The notes: generated by a model not told the origin, from the sequence alone. A stretch of 64,000 nucleotides of DNA from Bacillus mobilis (GCF_001884045.1 NZ_MACF01000025.1:1-64000); one strand, 5' to 3'; positions 28,553 through 37,392 are shown, numbered from the stretch's first letter. Translations and numbers: made by a program.

Positions 28553-30308
28553 ATTTCGTTCCAGGCTTCTTTTTACATTTGTTTCTCTTATTGTTTTTAT
28601 TTTAGTTGGACTAGGTTTATTGCTGGAAACTGTGTTTGAAAACTACTATATAGAACATGCAAAAGAGAGAATGGTAAAAGAGACAGAGTATGTTGCAGTA
28701 TTAGCAGAAGAACAAGGTTTTGATGATGTCTTAAAAAATCCATATGTATTTGAAAAGTTAGAAGAAAAAATACAGGCTTCTATTGCATTTGTAGATGAAA
28801 AAAAGAAAGTGCAATATAGCGGCGGAGAACAGTCTGCGTTTAGCCAAGGGATAATGAAAGAACTTACTTCTGAAACAACGAAACAAAGAAATAAAGTCAT
28901 TACGAAAGAAACAGATCAGAATAATGAATTTTACCATGCGGTGTTCGTTCAAGATGTGGCAGGGAAACAAGGGTATATTTTGGTAAAAAGTACAATTGAG
29001 CCTTTGAAAGCTGTTCATCAAAAAACGTGGGGATTATTAATTATCGGATTTGTTATCGCTTGTCTCGTAGTCGTATTTTTAGGTATGAAAATTACAGGGC
29101 AATATATTAGGCCGATTGAATCCGTTACGAAAGTGGCTATTGAATTAGCGAAGGGAAATTATAAAGCACGCGCTTATGAAAGTCATTCAGATGAAACAGG
29201 AATGCTGAGTAAAGCGATTAATATTTTAGCCCGTAATTTACAAGAGATGACACTTGAGCAAGAAATGCAACAAGATCGTCTGCATACGTTAATTGAAAAT
29301 ATGGGCAGCGGAATGATTTTAATTGATAGCCGCGGTTATATAAACCTTGTAAACCGTTCGTATAAGGAGACTTTCCACGTAACAGATGAAGAATATTTAG
29401 ATCGTTTATATTATGAATCGTTTCATCATACAGAAATTATAGAGCTCGTGGAAGAAATCTTTATGACAGAAGTGAAAGTGCGTAAACAAATGTTATTGCC
29501 GCTTGGAATTGAGCGAAAGCATTTCGAAGTATATGGAGCACCAATTATTGGGACGAACCATGAATGGAAAGGGATTGTCCTTGTATTCCATGACATTACT
29601 GAGCTAAAGAAATTAGAACAAATGAGAAAAGACTTTTTAGCGAATGTTTCTCATGAACTAAAGACACCGATTACTTCTATTAAAGGTTTTTCAGAAACGC
29701 TCTTGGACGGTGCGATGGATAATAAAAAATTCTGCGAACATTTCTTGCACATTATTTTAAAAGAAAGTGAACGCATGCAAGGGTTAATTGAAGATTTATT
29801 AGATTTATCAAAGATTGAGCAACAAGGATTTAAATTGAGTATGGGGACCGTTGATATGAAGGGACTTCTTGAAGACATTCATATGGTGCTTGATAACAAA
29901 GCAGGAGAAAAAGAAATTTCTTTACAAGTAAATGCGCTAAAAGGAGTCTCGGTCATTGGAGATCCGAGTCGTTTGAAGCAAATCTTTATTAATTTAATAA
30001 ATAACGCAATCGTATACACGCCGGCTGGAGGCGTTGTTTCTGTAGAATTAGCAGAAGATAAATATAATGCTTATATAAAAGTATCGGATACGGGAATTGG
30101 TATTAGTAAAGATGAAATTCCGCGTATTTTTGAACGCTTTTACCGAGTGGATAAAGCGAGAAGTAGAAATACTGGTGGTACAGGCCTTGGGTTATCAATT
30201 GTAAAGCATTTAGTTGAGGCGCATCACGGTACGATTACAGTGGATAGTGAAGTTGGGGAAGGGACAACATTTACAGTTGTTTTACCAAAATCAGCAACCG
30301 AAAAATAG
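28545..30308 (+). CDS. phoR: Phosphate sensor histidine kinase PhoR
   Basis: A 587-residue membrane kinase. First helix about 6-30, extracytoplasmic sensor about 31-160, second helix about 165-182, HAMP (about 183-235), PAS (about 240-350), then the HisKA domain with phosphorylated His370 in VSHELKTPITS, and a HATPase domain with NAIVYTP (N box), VSDTGIGI (G1), FERFYRVDKAR (F box) and GTGLGLSIVKH (G2). It phosphorylates PhoP under phosphate limitation. The start overlaps the phoP end, so the two are coupled. Confidence 0.95.
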   Translation: MNKFRSRLLFTFVSLIVFILVGLGLLLETVFENYYIEHAKERMVKETEYVAVLAEEQGFDDVLKNPYVFEKLEEKIQASIAFVDEKKKVQYSGGEQSAFSQGIMKELTSETTKQRNKVITKETDQNNEFYHAVFVQDVAGKQGYILVKSTIEPLKAVHQKTWGLLIIGFVIACLVVVFLGMKITGQYIRPIESVTKVAIELAKGNYKARAYESHSDETGMLSKAINILARNLQEMTLEQEMQQDRLHTLIENMGSGMILIDSRGYINLVNRSYKETFHVTDEEYLDRLYYESFHHTEIIELVEEIFMTEVKVRKQMLLPLGIERKHFEVYGAPIIGTNHEWKGIVLVFHDITELKKLEQMRKDFLANVSHELKTPITSIKGFSETLLDGAMDNKKFCEHFLHIILKESERMQGLIEDLLDLSKIEQQGFKLSMGTVDMKGLLEDIHMVLDNKAGEKEISLQVNALKGVSVIGDPSRLKQIFINLINNAIVYTPAGGVVSVELAEDKYNAYIKVSDTGIGISKDEIPRIFERFYRVDKARSRNTGGTGLGLSIVKHLVEAHHGTITVDSEVGEGTTFTVVLPKSATEK

Positions 30309-30319
30309 GATGAAGGATG

Positions 30320-30376
30320 TTTACAATATATTAACAATGGCTTAATTAAATATTAATAAAGCTCTGTTAATATAAT
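30320..30376 (+). promoter_or_regulatory. Pho box with -10 element downstream of phoR
   Basis: Four hexamers at exact 11-bp steps: TTTACA (30320), TTAACA (30331), TTAATT (30342) and TTAATA (30353), followed by a perfect -10 TATAAT at 30371-30376. This is the layout of PhoP-activated promoters in B. subtilis (direct repeats of TTAACA at 11-bp spacing just upstream of the -10). It points away from phoR into the phoR-polA gap, not to an annotated gene start. Direct evidence is pattern only. Confidence 0.65.
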
Positions 30377-30382
30377 ACATGA

Positions 30383-30446
30383 AAACCCCTTCATCCAAGG
30401 AGTAATTTTGGACGAGAATAGTTATGCTGTTCTCGTCACTTCCCTT
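30383..30446 (+). ncRNA. Candidate short PhoP-activated transcript
   Basis: The region after the Pho promoter contains an inverted repeat GACGAGAA (30411-30418) / TTCTCGTC (30430-30437) followed by ACTTCCCTTTTAT. Transcription from about 30383 could end here, giving an RNA of about 60 nt. It also contains AAGGAG followed by TTG and 14 more codons (30409-30456), so a tiny peptide is another reading. Alternatively the promoter reads through into polA. Confidence 0.35.
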
Positions 30447-30591
30447 TTATATTAGTAAACGTTTGTATATATAATAGAAAATAGCCGTTATTTTTCTTCT
30501 CTCTATTAGTCATGTTAATATAGAGAGAGGAAAGGAACGGTTTTTTTCTGTGAAAAAAATCATTTCAAATTTGTATGGGGAGGTTTCTGTT

Positions 30592-33225
30592 TTGGAAAAA
30601 AAGGTCGTATTAGTAGATGGTAATAATATCGCGTATCGTGCTTTCTTTGCACTACCGCTTTTAAATAACGACAAAGGTATACATACGAACGCAATTTACG
30701 GTTTTACAATGATGTTAATGAGAATATTAGAGGAAGAAAAACCGACGCATATGTTAGTAGCGTTTGATGCGGGTAAAACAACGTTCCGTCATAAAACGTA
30801 TAGTGATTATAAAGGAGGACGTCAAAAGACTCCACCTGAATTGTCAGAGCAATTCCCGTTTATTCGTGAGATGCTGGATGCATTCAACGTACCGCGTTAT
30901 GAATTAGAAAATTATGAAGCGGATGACATTATGGGAACGCTAGCGAAAGAAGCAAGTGAACAAGGAGCAAATGTAAAAGTTATTTCAGGAGATAAAGATT
31001 TACTTCAGCTTGTTTCTGATAACACGCTTGTATGCATTCCTCGAAAAGGGATTACGGAAGTAGATGAATATACGAAAGAAGCTTTATTTGAGAAATACAG
31101 CTTATCACCAAAGCAAATTATCGATATGAAAGGTTTAATGGGAGACCAATCAGATAATATTCCAGGGGTACCAGGAGTTGGTGAAAAAACTGCGATTAAA
31201 TTGTTAACACAGTTTGGAACGGTTGAAGAAGTTTATGAAAATATAGAGCAAGTAAGCGGGAAAAAATTAAAAGAAAAGCTAGAAGCAAATAAAGACCAAG
31301 CTCTTATGAGTAAAGATCTTGCAACTATTATTACAGATGCGCCGATTACGGTGCATGTGGATGATATGGAGTATAAAGGATATGAAGCAAGTGATGTCAT
31401 TCCAATGTTCGAGAATTTAGGATTTACATCTCTTTTAAATAAACTAGGTGTCACGCCAGAAGAAACGGCTCCAGCTGAATTAGATGATATTACATTTGAT
31501 ATTGTGGAAGAAGTTACAGAAGAAATGCTTCAGCAAGATAGTGCGCTTATTGTTGAAGTGCAAGAAGATAACTATCATAAAGCGGACATTCAAGGTTTTG
31601 GTATTCAAAATGAAAATGGTTGTTACTTTATTCAGAAGGACATTGCATTTGCATCGGATGCTTTCAAAGCATGGCTTGCAGATGGAGAAATGAGAAAGCG
31701 TACATTTGATGCGAAGCGTGCGATCGTGGCACTTAAATGGAATGATATGGATATGCAAGGGATTGATTTTGATCTATTAATCGCTGCTTATTTACTTGAC
31801 CCAGCTGATACGGATAAAGATTTCCGTACTGTGGCGAAAATGAAAGAAACGCATGCCGTGAAATCCGATGAAGAAGTTTACGGAAAAGGTGCAAAGCGTG
31901 CGGTTCCAGAGCTAGAAGTAGTAGCGGAGCATGTAGCTCGTAAAGTGCACGTATTATATGATGTAAAGCAAACATTCGTAGAAGAGTTACAAAAGAATGA
32001 GCAATATGAACTGTTTACAGAGTTAGAATTACCACTTGCGCGTGTATTAGCTGATATGGAAGTAAAAGGTGTAAAAGTTGATACGGAGCGTCTTCGTAAT
32101 ATGGGAGAAGAACTTGCGGGTAGATTAAAGGAAATGGAACAGGAAATTTATAAGCGTGCGGGAACAGAATTTAATATTAATTCACCGAAGCAGCTTGGTG
32201 TTATTCTGTTTGAGAACTTAAACTTACCGGTTATTAAAAAGACGAAAACAGGTTATTCTACGTCAGCTGATGTACTAGAAAAGCTTATGGATCGCCATGA
32301 AATCATTCCAAACATTTTACATTATCGTCAATTAGGGAAACTAAATTCAACTTATATCGAAGGTTTATTAAAAGTTGTACATGAAGATTCATCTAAAATC
32401 CATACTCGTTTCAATCAAGTATTAACACAAACAGGTCGATTAAGTTCAACGGATCCGAACTTGCAAAATATCCCGATTCGATTAGAAGAAGGAAGAAAGA
32501 TTCGTCAGGCATTTGTTCCATCAGAAGAAGGATGGATTATGTACGCGGCAGATTATTCGCAAATTGAACTTCGTGTATTAGCTCATATTGCAAATGATAA
32601 AGGGCTAGTTGACGCGTTCCAACATGACATGGATATTCATACGAAAACAGCTATGGATGTATTTGGCGTTGAAAAAGATGAAGTAACTTCAAATATGAGA
32701 CGACAAGCGAAAGCTGTTAACTTCGGAATTGTGTATGGTATTAGTGACTACGGTCTTTCACAAAACTTAGGAATTACAAGAAAAGCAGCAGCGGAATTTA
32801 TTGAAAAGTATTTAGAAAGCTTCCCTGGTGTACAAGAATACATGGACGACATCGTAAAAGATGCGAAACAAAAAGGATATGTGGCTACATTATTAAATCG
32901 CCGCCGTTATATTCCGGAAATTACGAGTCGTAATTTCAATTTACGTAGCTTTGCTGAGCGTACAGCTATGAATACACCAATTCAAGGTACTGCAGCAGAT
33001 ATTATTAAAAAAGCGATGATTATTATGGCAGATCGTTTAGAAGAAGAAGGATTACAAGCGCGTCTTCTTCTGCAAGTACACGATGAATTGATATTTGAAG
33101 CACCACAAGAAGAAATTGAAAAATTAGAGAAGCTTGTACCAGAAGTAATGGAGCATGCAATTGAACTTGCAGTTCCGCTGAAAGTTGATTATTCTTACGG
33201 TCCAACTTGGTACGACGCAAAATAA
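30592..33225 (+). CDS. polA: DNA polymerase I
   Basis: An 877-residue repair and Okazaki-fragment polymerase. The N-terminal 5' nuclease (about 1-290) has VDGNNIAYRAFF, YEADDIMGTLA and SGDKDLLQL. The middle 3'-5' exonuclease-like domain (about 300-465) lacks the catalytic acidic residues, as in Bacillus enzymes. The polymerase domain has DYSQIELRVLAH (motif A), RRQAKAVNFGIVYG (motif B) and QVHDELIFE (motif C). The start is TTG at 30592, eight bases after GGGGAGG; the upstream GTG at 30550 is not used by the family. Confidence 0.96.
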   Translation: MEKKVVLVDGNNIAYRAFFALPLLNNDKGIHTNAIYGFTMMLMRILEEEKPTHMLVAFDAGKTTFRHKTYSDYKGGRQKTPPELSEQFPFIREMLDAFNVPRYELENYEADDIMGTLAKEASEQGANVKVISGDKDLLQLVSDNTLVCIPRKGITEVDEYTKEALFEKYSLSPKQIIDMKGLMGDQSDNIPGVPGVGEKTAIKLLTQFGTVEEVYENIEQVSGKKLKEKLEANKDQALMSKDLATIITDAPITVHVDDMEYKGYEASDVIPMFENLGFTSLLNKLGVTPEETAPAELDDITFDIVEEVTEEMLQQDSALIVEVQEDNYHKADIQGFGIQNENGCYFIQKDIAFASDAFKAWLADGEMRKRTFDAKRAIVALKWNDMDMQGIDFDLLIAAYLLDPADTDKDFRTVAKMKETHAVKSDEEVYGKGAKRAVPELEVVAEHVARKVHVLYDVKQTFVEELQKNEQYELFTELELPLARVLADMEVKGVKVDTERLRNMGEELAGRLKEMEQEIYKRAGTEFNINSPKQLGVILFENLNLPVIKKTKTGYSTSADVLEKLMDRHEIIPNILHYRQLGKLNSTYIEGLLKVVHEDSSKIHTRFNQVLTQTGRLSSTDPNLQNIPIRLEEGRKIRQAFVPSEEGWIMYAADYSQIELRVLAHIANDKGLVDAFQHDMDIHTKTAMDVFGVEKDEVTSNMRRQAKAVNFGIVYGISDYGLSQNLGITRKAAAEFIEKYLESFPGVQEYMDDIVKDAKQKGYVATLLNRRRYIPEITSRNFNLRSFAERTAMNTPIQGTAADIIKKAMIIMADRLEEEGLQARLLLQVHDELIFEAPQEEIEKLEKLVPEVMEHAIELAVPLKVDYSYGPTWYDAK

Positions 33226-33237
33226 GGAAGTGATGAG

Positions 33238-34068
33238 ATGCCTGAATTACCAGAGGTTGAAAACGTCAGACGGACACTTGAAAATCTTGTAACAGGAAAA
33301 ACGATTGAAGATGTTATTGTTACGTATCCGAAAATAGTCAAACGACCGGATGATGCAGAAATTTTTAAAGAAATGCTAAGAGGCGAAAAGATTGAAAATA
33401 TAAAGCGAAGAGGGAAGTTTTTGCTTTTATATGTAACGAATTATGTTATTGTTTCACACTTGCGTATGGAAGGTAAGTTTTTACTGCATCAAGAGGGTGA
33501 ACCAATTGATAAGCATACACACGTCCGTTTCTTATTTACAGATGGAACTGAATTACATTATAAAGATGTGAGAAAGTTTGGTACGATGCATCTCTTTAAG
33601 AAAGGTGAGGAGTTGAATCAAATGCCTCTTGCTGACCTAGGTCCGGAGCCATTTGATGCTGAATTGACACCGCAGTATTTACAAGAAAGATTGCAAAAGA
33701 CCAATCGTAAAATAAAAGTTGTATTATTAGACCAGCGTCTTTTAGTAGGGCTTGGAAATATATATGTAGATGAAGTTTTATTCCGCTCTCAAATTCATCC
33801 GGAACGAGAAGCGTCGTCTTTAACAGCAGAAGAAATTGAACGAATTTACGAGGCGACTGTTACAACGCTAGGCGAAGCAGTGAAGCGTGGCGGAAGTACA
33901 ATTCGAACGTATATCAACTCGCAAGGGCAAATTGGTTCGTTCCAAGAACTTCTAAATGTATACGGAAAAAAGGGAGAACCGTGTGTAACTTGCGGTACGA
34001 TATTAGAAAAAACAGTTGTTGGCGGAAGAGGAACGCATTACTGCCCAATTTGTCAGCCGAGAATATAG
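33238..34068 (+). CDS. mutM: Formamidopyrimidine-DNA glycosylase
   Basis: A 276-residue base excision repair enzyme that removes 8-oxoguanine. The catalytic Pro2 and Glu3 start MPELPEVE is intact, as is the KRRGKFLLLY lysine loop. The C-terminal zinc finger has CVTC and CPIC pairs. It is 12 bp after polA, so both repair genes are probably cotranscribed. Confidence 0.97.
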   Translation: MPELPEVENVRRTLENLVTGKTIEDVIVTYPKIVKRPDDAEIFKEMLRGEKIENIKRRGKFLLLYVTNYVIVSHLRMEGKFLLHQEGEPIDKHTHVRFLFTDGTELHYKDVRKFGTMHLFKKGEELNQMPLADLGPEPFDAELTPQYLQERLQKTNRKIKVVLLDQRLLVGLGNIYVDEVLFRSQIHPEREASSLTAEEIERIYEATVTTLGEAVKRGGSTIRTYINSQGQIGSFQELLNVYGKKGEPCVTCGTILEKTVVGGRGTHYCPICQPRI

Positions 34069-34140
34069 AAAAGAGATAACATCGGATAGGCATTTGTCAT
34101 ATACATACAGCAGAGCTATGTATAAGGGAGGAGCTTACCG

Positions 34141-34773
34141 ATGTACCTTTATTTATCTCTTATTTTATTAGCTTTTACATTAAGCTTAGATAGCTGTAGT
34201 GTAGGGCTAACATATGGTTTAAGAAGCGTAAGAATTCCACTAAGATCAATTATAATTATCGGAATGTGTTCAGCGGCTGTTATGCTTGTTTCAATGGGAA
34301 TTGGACATATGATCGCGAAAGTATTTTCACCTGTTATCGCAACGCGTATCGGTGGGCTTGTTCTTATTGGAATAGGAATTTGGGTATTATACCAATTTTT
34401 TCGAAGTGAGAAGAAAGAAGAACCGAAGCAAGAGGAGAAGGTATGGAAATTAGAAATTGCTTCGCTCGGGCTAGTGATTCAAATTTTACGGAAACCGACT
34501 GTTGCAGATTTTGATAAATCAGGCACCATTTCTGCAGGAGAAGCGTTACTTCTTGGTATCGCTCTTTCTATAGATTCGTTCGGTGCTGGAATTGGTGCAT
34601 CTTTATTAGGGTATGCACCTGCTATGATGGCGATGTTAGTTGCGGTTATGAGTTCTTTGTTTTTATTTATTGGAATGAAACTTGGAACGGTTTTATCAAA
34701 TATGAAATGGTTACAAAAATTTACATTCCTGCCTGGGGTATTACTCATTATTATTGGAATTTGGAAAATGTAA
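34141..34773 (+). CDS. ytaF: Sporulation membrane protein YtaF with EF-hand loop
   Basis: A 210-residue, six-helix membrane protein of the MntP-like fold, built of two halves with the repeated motif LSLDSCSVGLTYG (about 15-27) and LSIDSFGAGIGAS (about 141-153). Between the halves, after a charged linker (89-105), residues Asp123 to Glu134 (DFDKSGTISAGE) form a textbook EF-hand calcium loop. YtaF is known as a sporulation-associated protein; ion transport is inferred from the fold, and a calcium link is inferred from the loop. GGGAGGAGC precedes the ATG. Confidence 0.9.
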   Translation: MYLYLSLILLAFTLSLDSCSVGLTYGLRSVRIPLRSIIIIGMCSAAVMLVSMGIGHMIAKVFSPVIATRIGGLVLIGIGIWVLYQFFRSEKKEEPKQEEKVWKLEIASLGLVIQILRKPTVADFDKSGTISAGEALLLGIALSIDSFGAGIGASLLGYAPAMMAMLVAVMSSLFLFIGMKLGTVLSNMKWLQKFTFLPGVLLIIIGIWKM

Positions 34774-34778
34774 GTATG

Positions 34779-34808
34779 GGCGTGGAACATTAGTTTCGCG
34801 CCTTTTAT
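34779..34808 (+). terminator. Possible terminator between ytaF and coaE
   Basis: GGCGTGGAA (34779-34787) pairs with TTTCGCGCC (34794-34802) through two wobble pairs, followed by TTTTAT. coaE starts 25 bp after the hairpin, so it may only reduce read-through. Confidence 0.45.
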
Positions 34809-34826
34809 ATTGTGAGGAGGATTATT

Positions 34827-35429
34827 ATGACAGTAGTAATTGGATTAACGGGAGGCATTGCAAGCGGGAAAAGTACGGTATCAGACATGTTTCGTGAACT
34901 GAGTATACCAGTTATTGATGCGGATATTATTGCGAGAGAAGTTGTAGAGCGGGGAAAACCAGCATATAACAAAATAGTAGAAGTGTTTGGAACGGAAGTA
35001 TTACAAGATGATGGAGAACTGGACCGGCCGAAATTAGGAAGTATCGTTTTCCATAATGAAGAAAAACGATTGCAGTTAAATAAAATTGTTCATCCTGCAG
35101 TGCGTGAGGAAATGAATATGCAAAAGGAAATGTACATAAAGGAAGGCATGCAAGCGGTTGTGTTAGATATTCCTCTTCTGTTTGAAGGGAAATTAACAAG
35201 CCTTGTTGATCGTGTTTTAGTTGTAGCAGTTAAGCCACATACGCAATTAGAACGTTTAATGAAACGAAATAATTTTTCAGAAGAAGAAGCAACGGCGCGT
35301 ATTCAATCTCAAATGCCATTAGAAGAAAAAGTGAAGAATGCAGATGAAGTGATAAATAATGATGGCACAATTATGGGAACGAAAACACAATTACAGGTGA
35401 TTTTAAAGAATTGGAACATTATTGACTAA
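34827..35429 (+). CDS. coaE: Dephospho-CoA kinase
   Basis: A 200-residue kinase for the last step of coenzyme A synthesis. The P-loop GGIASGKST is at 9-17, followed by the substrate-binding DADIIAREVV and the PLLFEG segment. The start at 34827 sits six bases after GAGGAGG; an in-frame GTG at 34812 is within that site. Chromosomal order polA-mutM-ytaF-coaE is as in B. subtilis. Confidence 0.95.
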   Translation: MTVVIGLTGGIASGKSTVSDMFRELSIPVIDADIIAREVVERGKPAYNKIVEVFGTEVLQDDGELDRPKLGSIVFHNEEKRLQLNKIVHPAVREEMNMQKEMYIKEGMQAVVLDIPLLFEGKLTSLVDRVLVVAVKPHTQLERLMKRNNFSEEEATARIQSQMPLEEKVKNADEVINNDGTIMGTKTQLQVILKNWNIID

Positions 35430-35455
35430 AAAATTGTGAAATTAATGAAAATGCT

Positions 35456-35518
35456 TAGTGACATATCCCCTTTTTGTGTTATACTATTATTGGGATTGGA
35501 GATAAATAGTATAACGCA
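35456..35518 (+). promoter_or_regulatory. gapB promoter with paired CcpN-like operators
   Basis: A promoter with GTGACA (35458-35463), 16 bases and TATACT (35480-35485). TGTGTTATACT (35475-35485) fits the CcpN site TRTGHYATAYW exactly and overlaps the -10. A second, inverted near-match AGTATAACGCA lies at 35508-35518. The two share an exact inverted repeat GTTATACTAT (35478-35487) / ATAGTATAAC (35506-35515). CcpN represses gapB in B. subtilis during glycolysis; applying it here is inference. Confidence 0.65.
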
Positions 35519-35538
35519 TTCAAGGGGGATAACATATT

Positions 35539-36567
35539 ATGACTCGTGTGGCAATTAATGGATTTGGACGTATTGGGAGAATGGTATTTCGTCAGGCAAT
35601 AAAAGAAAGCGCATTCGAAATTGTAGCAATCAATGCAAGCTATCCATCTGAAACGTTAGCACATTTAATTAAATATGATACAGTTCACGGTAAGTTTGAC
35701 GGAACAGTAGAAGCATTTGAAGATCACTTATTAGTTGATGGGAAAATGATTCGCCTTTTAAACAACCGCGATCCAAAGGAATTGCCTTGGACAGATTTAG
35801 GTGTTGAAGTTGTAATTGAAGCAACTGGTAAATTTAATTCAAAAGAAAAAGCAATTCTTCATGTTGAAGCTGGAGCGAAAAAAGTTATTTTAACAGCGCC
35901 TGGTAAAAATGAAGATGTAACAATTGTAGTTGGTGTGAACGAAGACCAATTAGATATTACAAAACATACTGTTATTTCAAATGCATCTTGCACAACAAAC
36001 TGTTTAGCGCCTGTTGTTAAGGTGTTAGATGAGCAGTTTGGAATTGAAAACGGTTTAATGACAACCGTTCACGCTTATACAAATGACCAAAAAAATATTG
36101 ATAACCCACATAAAGATTTAAGAAGAGCGCGTGCTTGCGGACAATCAATCATTCCGACAACGACAGGTGCTGCGAAAGCGCTTGCAAAAGTTCTTCCACA
36201 CTTAAACGGAAAACTTCATGGTATGGCACTTCGTGTACCAACACCAAACGTGTCTCTTGTTGACTTAGTAGTAGATGTAAAACGTGATGTGACAGTTGAA
36301 GCTATTAATGAAGCATTCAAAACTGTTGCAAACGGTGCATTAAAAGGTATTGTAGAGTTCAGCGAAGAGCCTTTAGTATCTATTGACTTCAATACAAATA
36401 CACACTCAGCTATTATTGATGGTTTATCTACAATGGTAATGGGTGATCGTAAAGTAAAAGTACTTGCTTGGTATGATAACGAGTGGGGCTACTCTCGTCG
36501 TGTTGTAGATCTTGTAACGTTAGTTGTTGACGAATTAGCGAAGCAAGAAAATGTGCAACATATTTAA
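35539..36567 (+). CDS. gapB: NADP-dependent glyceraldehyde-3-phosphate dehydrogenase GapB
   Basis: A 342-residue gluconeogenic enzyme. Glycine motif NGFGRIGR (7-14), catalytic Cys151 in SNASCTTNC and His178 in TTVHAY are present. The segment after the second strand reads NASYPSETLAHL rather than the Asp-containing stretch of glycolytic NAD-dependent GapA, which matches B. subtilis GapB and NADP preference. CAAGGGGGAT precedes the ATG. Likely repressed on glucose through CcpN (see upstream operators). Confidence 0.95.
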   Translation: MTRVAINGFGRIGRMVFRQAIKESAFEIVAINASYPSETLAHLIKYDTVHGKFDGTVEAFEDHLLVDGKMIRLLNNRDPKELPWTDLGVEVVIEATGKFNSKEKAILHVEAGAKKVILTAPGKNEDVTIVVGVNEDQLDITKHTVISNASCTTNCLAPVVKVLDEQFGIENGLMTTVHAYTNDQKNIDNPHKDLRRARACGQSIIPTTTGAAKALAKVLPHLNGKLHGMALRVPTPNVSLVDLVVDVKRDVTVEAINEAFKTVANGALKGIVEFSEEPLVSIDFNTNTHSAIIDGLSTMVMGDRKVKVLAWYDNEWGYSRRVVDLVTLVVDELAKQENVQHI

Positions 36568-36578
36568 GTGAATAAGGG

Positions 36579-36611
36579 AGAGGGCAAGTGAATATTTGCC
36601 CTCTTTTTTTT
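36579..36611 (+). terminator. Terminator after gapB
   Basis: Stem AGAGGGCAA (36579-36587) with TTGCCCTCT (36596-36604), then eight T. It isolates gapB from speD. Confidence 0.88.
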
Positions 36612-36760
36612 AATTTTTTCTGAAAAGGAAAAAAATTATAGGAGTATATTTTGAAAGTGGACATACCACGAAACGTTGTGATTACTGTATTTGTGAATCA
36701 TTTATTTTTTTTAGGGAAAAGTAAAGAGGAAAATATGACAGAAAATCGAAAAAACTGTTG

Positions 36761-36789
36761 TTGCAAAATGAAAATAAACAAAGTATACT
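36761..36789 (+). promoter_or_regulatory. speD promoter
   Basis: TTGCAA (36761-36766), 17 bases, then TATACT (36784-36789): a good sigma-A promoter that would start RNA near 36796, giving a leader of about 150 nt before speD. Confidence 0.65.
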
Positions 36790-36795
36790 AACACT

Positions 36796-36945
36796 CGTAA
36801 ACTTAAGAGCTGAGGTACGTAGTCACTACTTAAAGGGTTAGGACCTCTCTGGACTAACTTTCCCCCGTGGTAGTGGAGCAAGCCAAATTGCAAATTAGTT
36901 TTCAATTCGAACAGTTAGAATAAATTTACAAGGGGGAACTGTAGA
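36796..36945 (+). promoter_or_regulatory. Structured speD leader, candidate riboswitch
   Basis: An outer stem TCACTAC (36823-36829) / GTAGTGGA (36870-36877) encloses a hairpin GTTAG (36837-36841) / CTAAC (36854-36858). The apical loop contains ACCTC (36843-36847), complementary to upstream GAGGT (36812-36816), so a pseudoknot is possible. TTCCCCC (36860-36866) is complementary to the speD ribosome binding site GGGGGAA (36932-36938), offering a way to block translation. It does not resemble the S-box (SAM-I) motifs I know. Ligand, if any, would plausibly be a polyamine or SAM-related compound. Confidence 0.5.
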
Positions 36946-37338
36946 ATGGATACTATGGATACGATGGGTCGTCACGTGATCGCTGAACTTTGGGATTGCG
37001 ATTTCGACAAGCTTAATGACATGCCGTATATTGAACAATTATTTGTGGATGCAGCACTGAGAGCTGGTGCTGAAGTGCGTGAGGTGGCTTTCCATAAATT
37101 TGCACCACAAGGTGTAAGTGGAGTAGTAATTATCTCGGAATCACATTTAACAATTCATAGCTTTCCGGAGCACGGTTACGCAAGTATCGATGTTTATACT
37201 TGTGGGGATCGTATTGATCCAAATGTTGCTGCAGAATATATTGCAGAAGGTTTAAACGCGAAAACGCGTGAGAGCATCGAGCTTCCTCGAGGCACTGGTA
37301 GCTTCGAAATTAAGCAGAGAGAAACAAAAGCTCTTTAA
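36946..37338 (+). CDS. speD: S-adenosylmethionine decarboxylase proenzyme
   Basis: A 130-residue pyruvoyl enzyme (B. subtilis SpeH) that makes decarboxylated SAM for spermidine synthesis. The self-cleavage site is [15 protein letters not shown], with cleavage expected between Glu65 and Ser66 so that Ser66 becomes the pyruvoyl group; processing His71 and active-site Cys86 (VYTCG) are present. The ATG at 36946 has AGGGGGAA upstream; two further in-frame ATGs follow within seven codons. Probably controlled by its structured leader. Confidence 0.95.
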
Positions 37339-37364
37339 AAAAGAACATAATTGATTTAAAATGT

Positions 37365-37392
37365 AAAGAGGTGTATAATGCACCTCTTTTTT
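37365..37392 (+). terminator. Terminator after speD
   Basis: Perfect stem AAAGAGGTG (37365-37373) / CACCTCTTT (37381-37389), loop TATAATG, and a T-run. Confidence 0.88.

Noticed and set aside
36796-36945. Reading the speD leader as an S-box (SAM-I) riboswitch
   Set aside because: The conserved S-box core sequences and kink-turn are not visible, and there is no terminator before speD.
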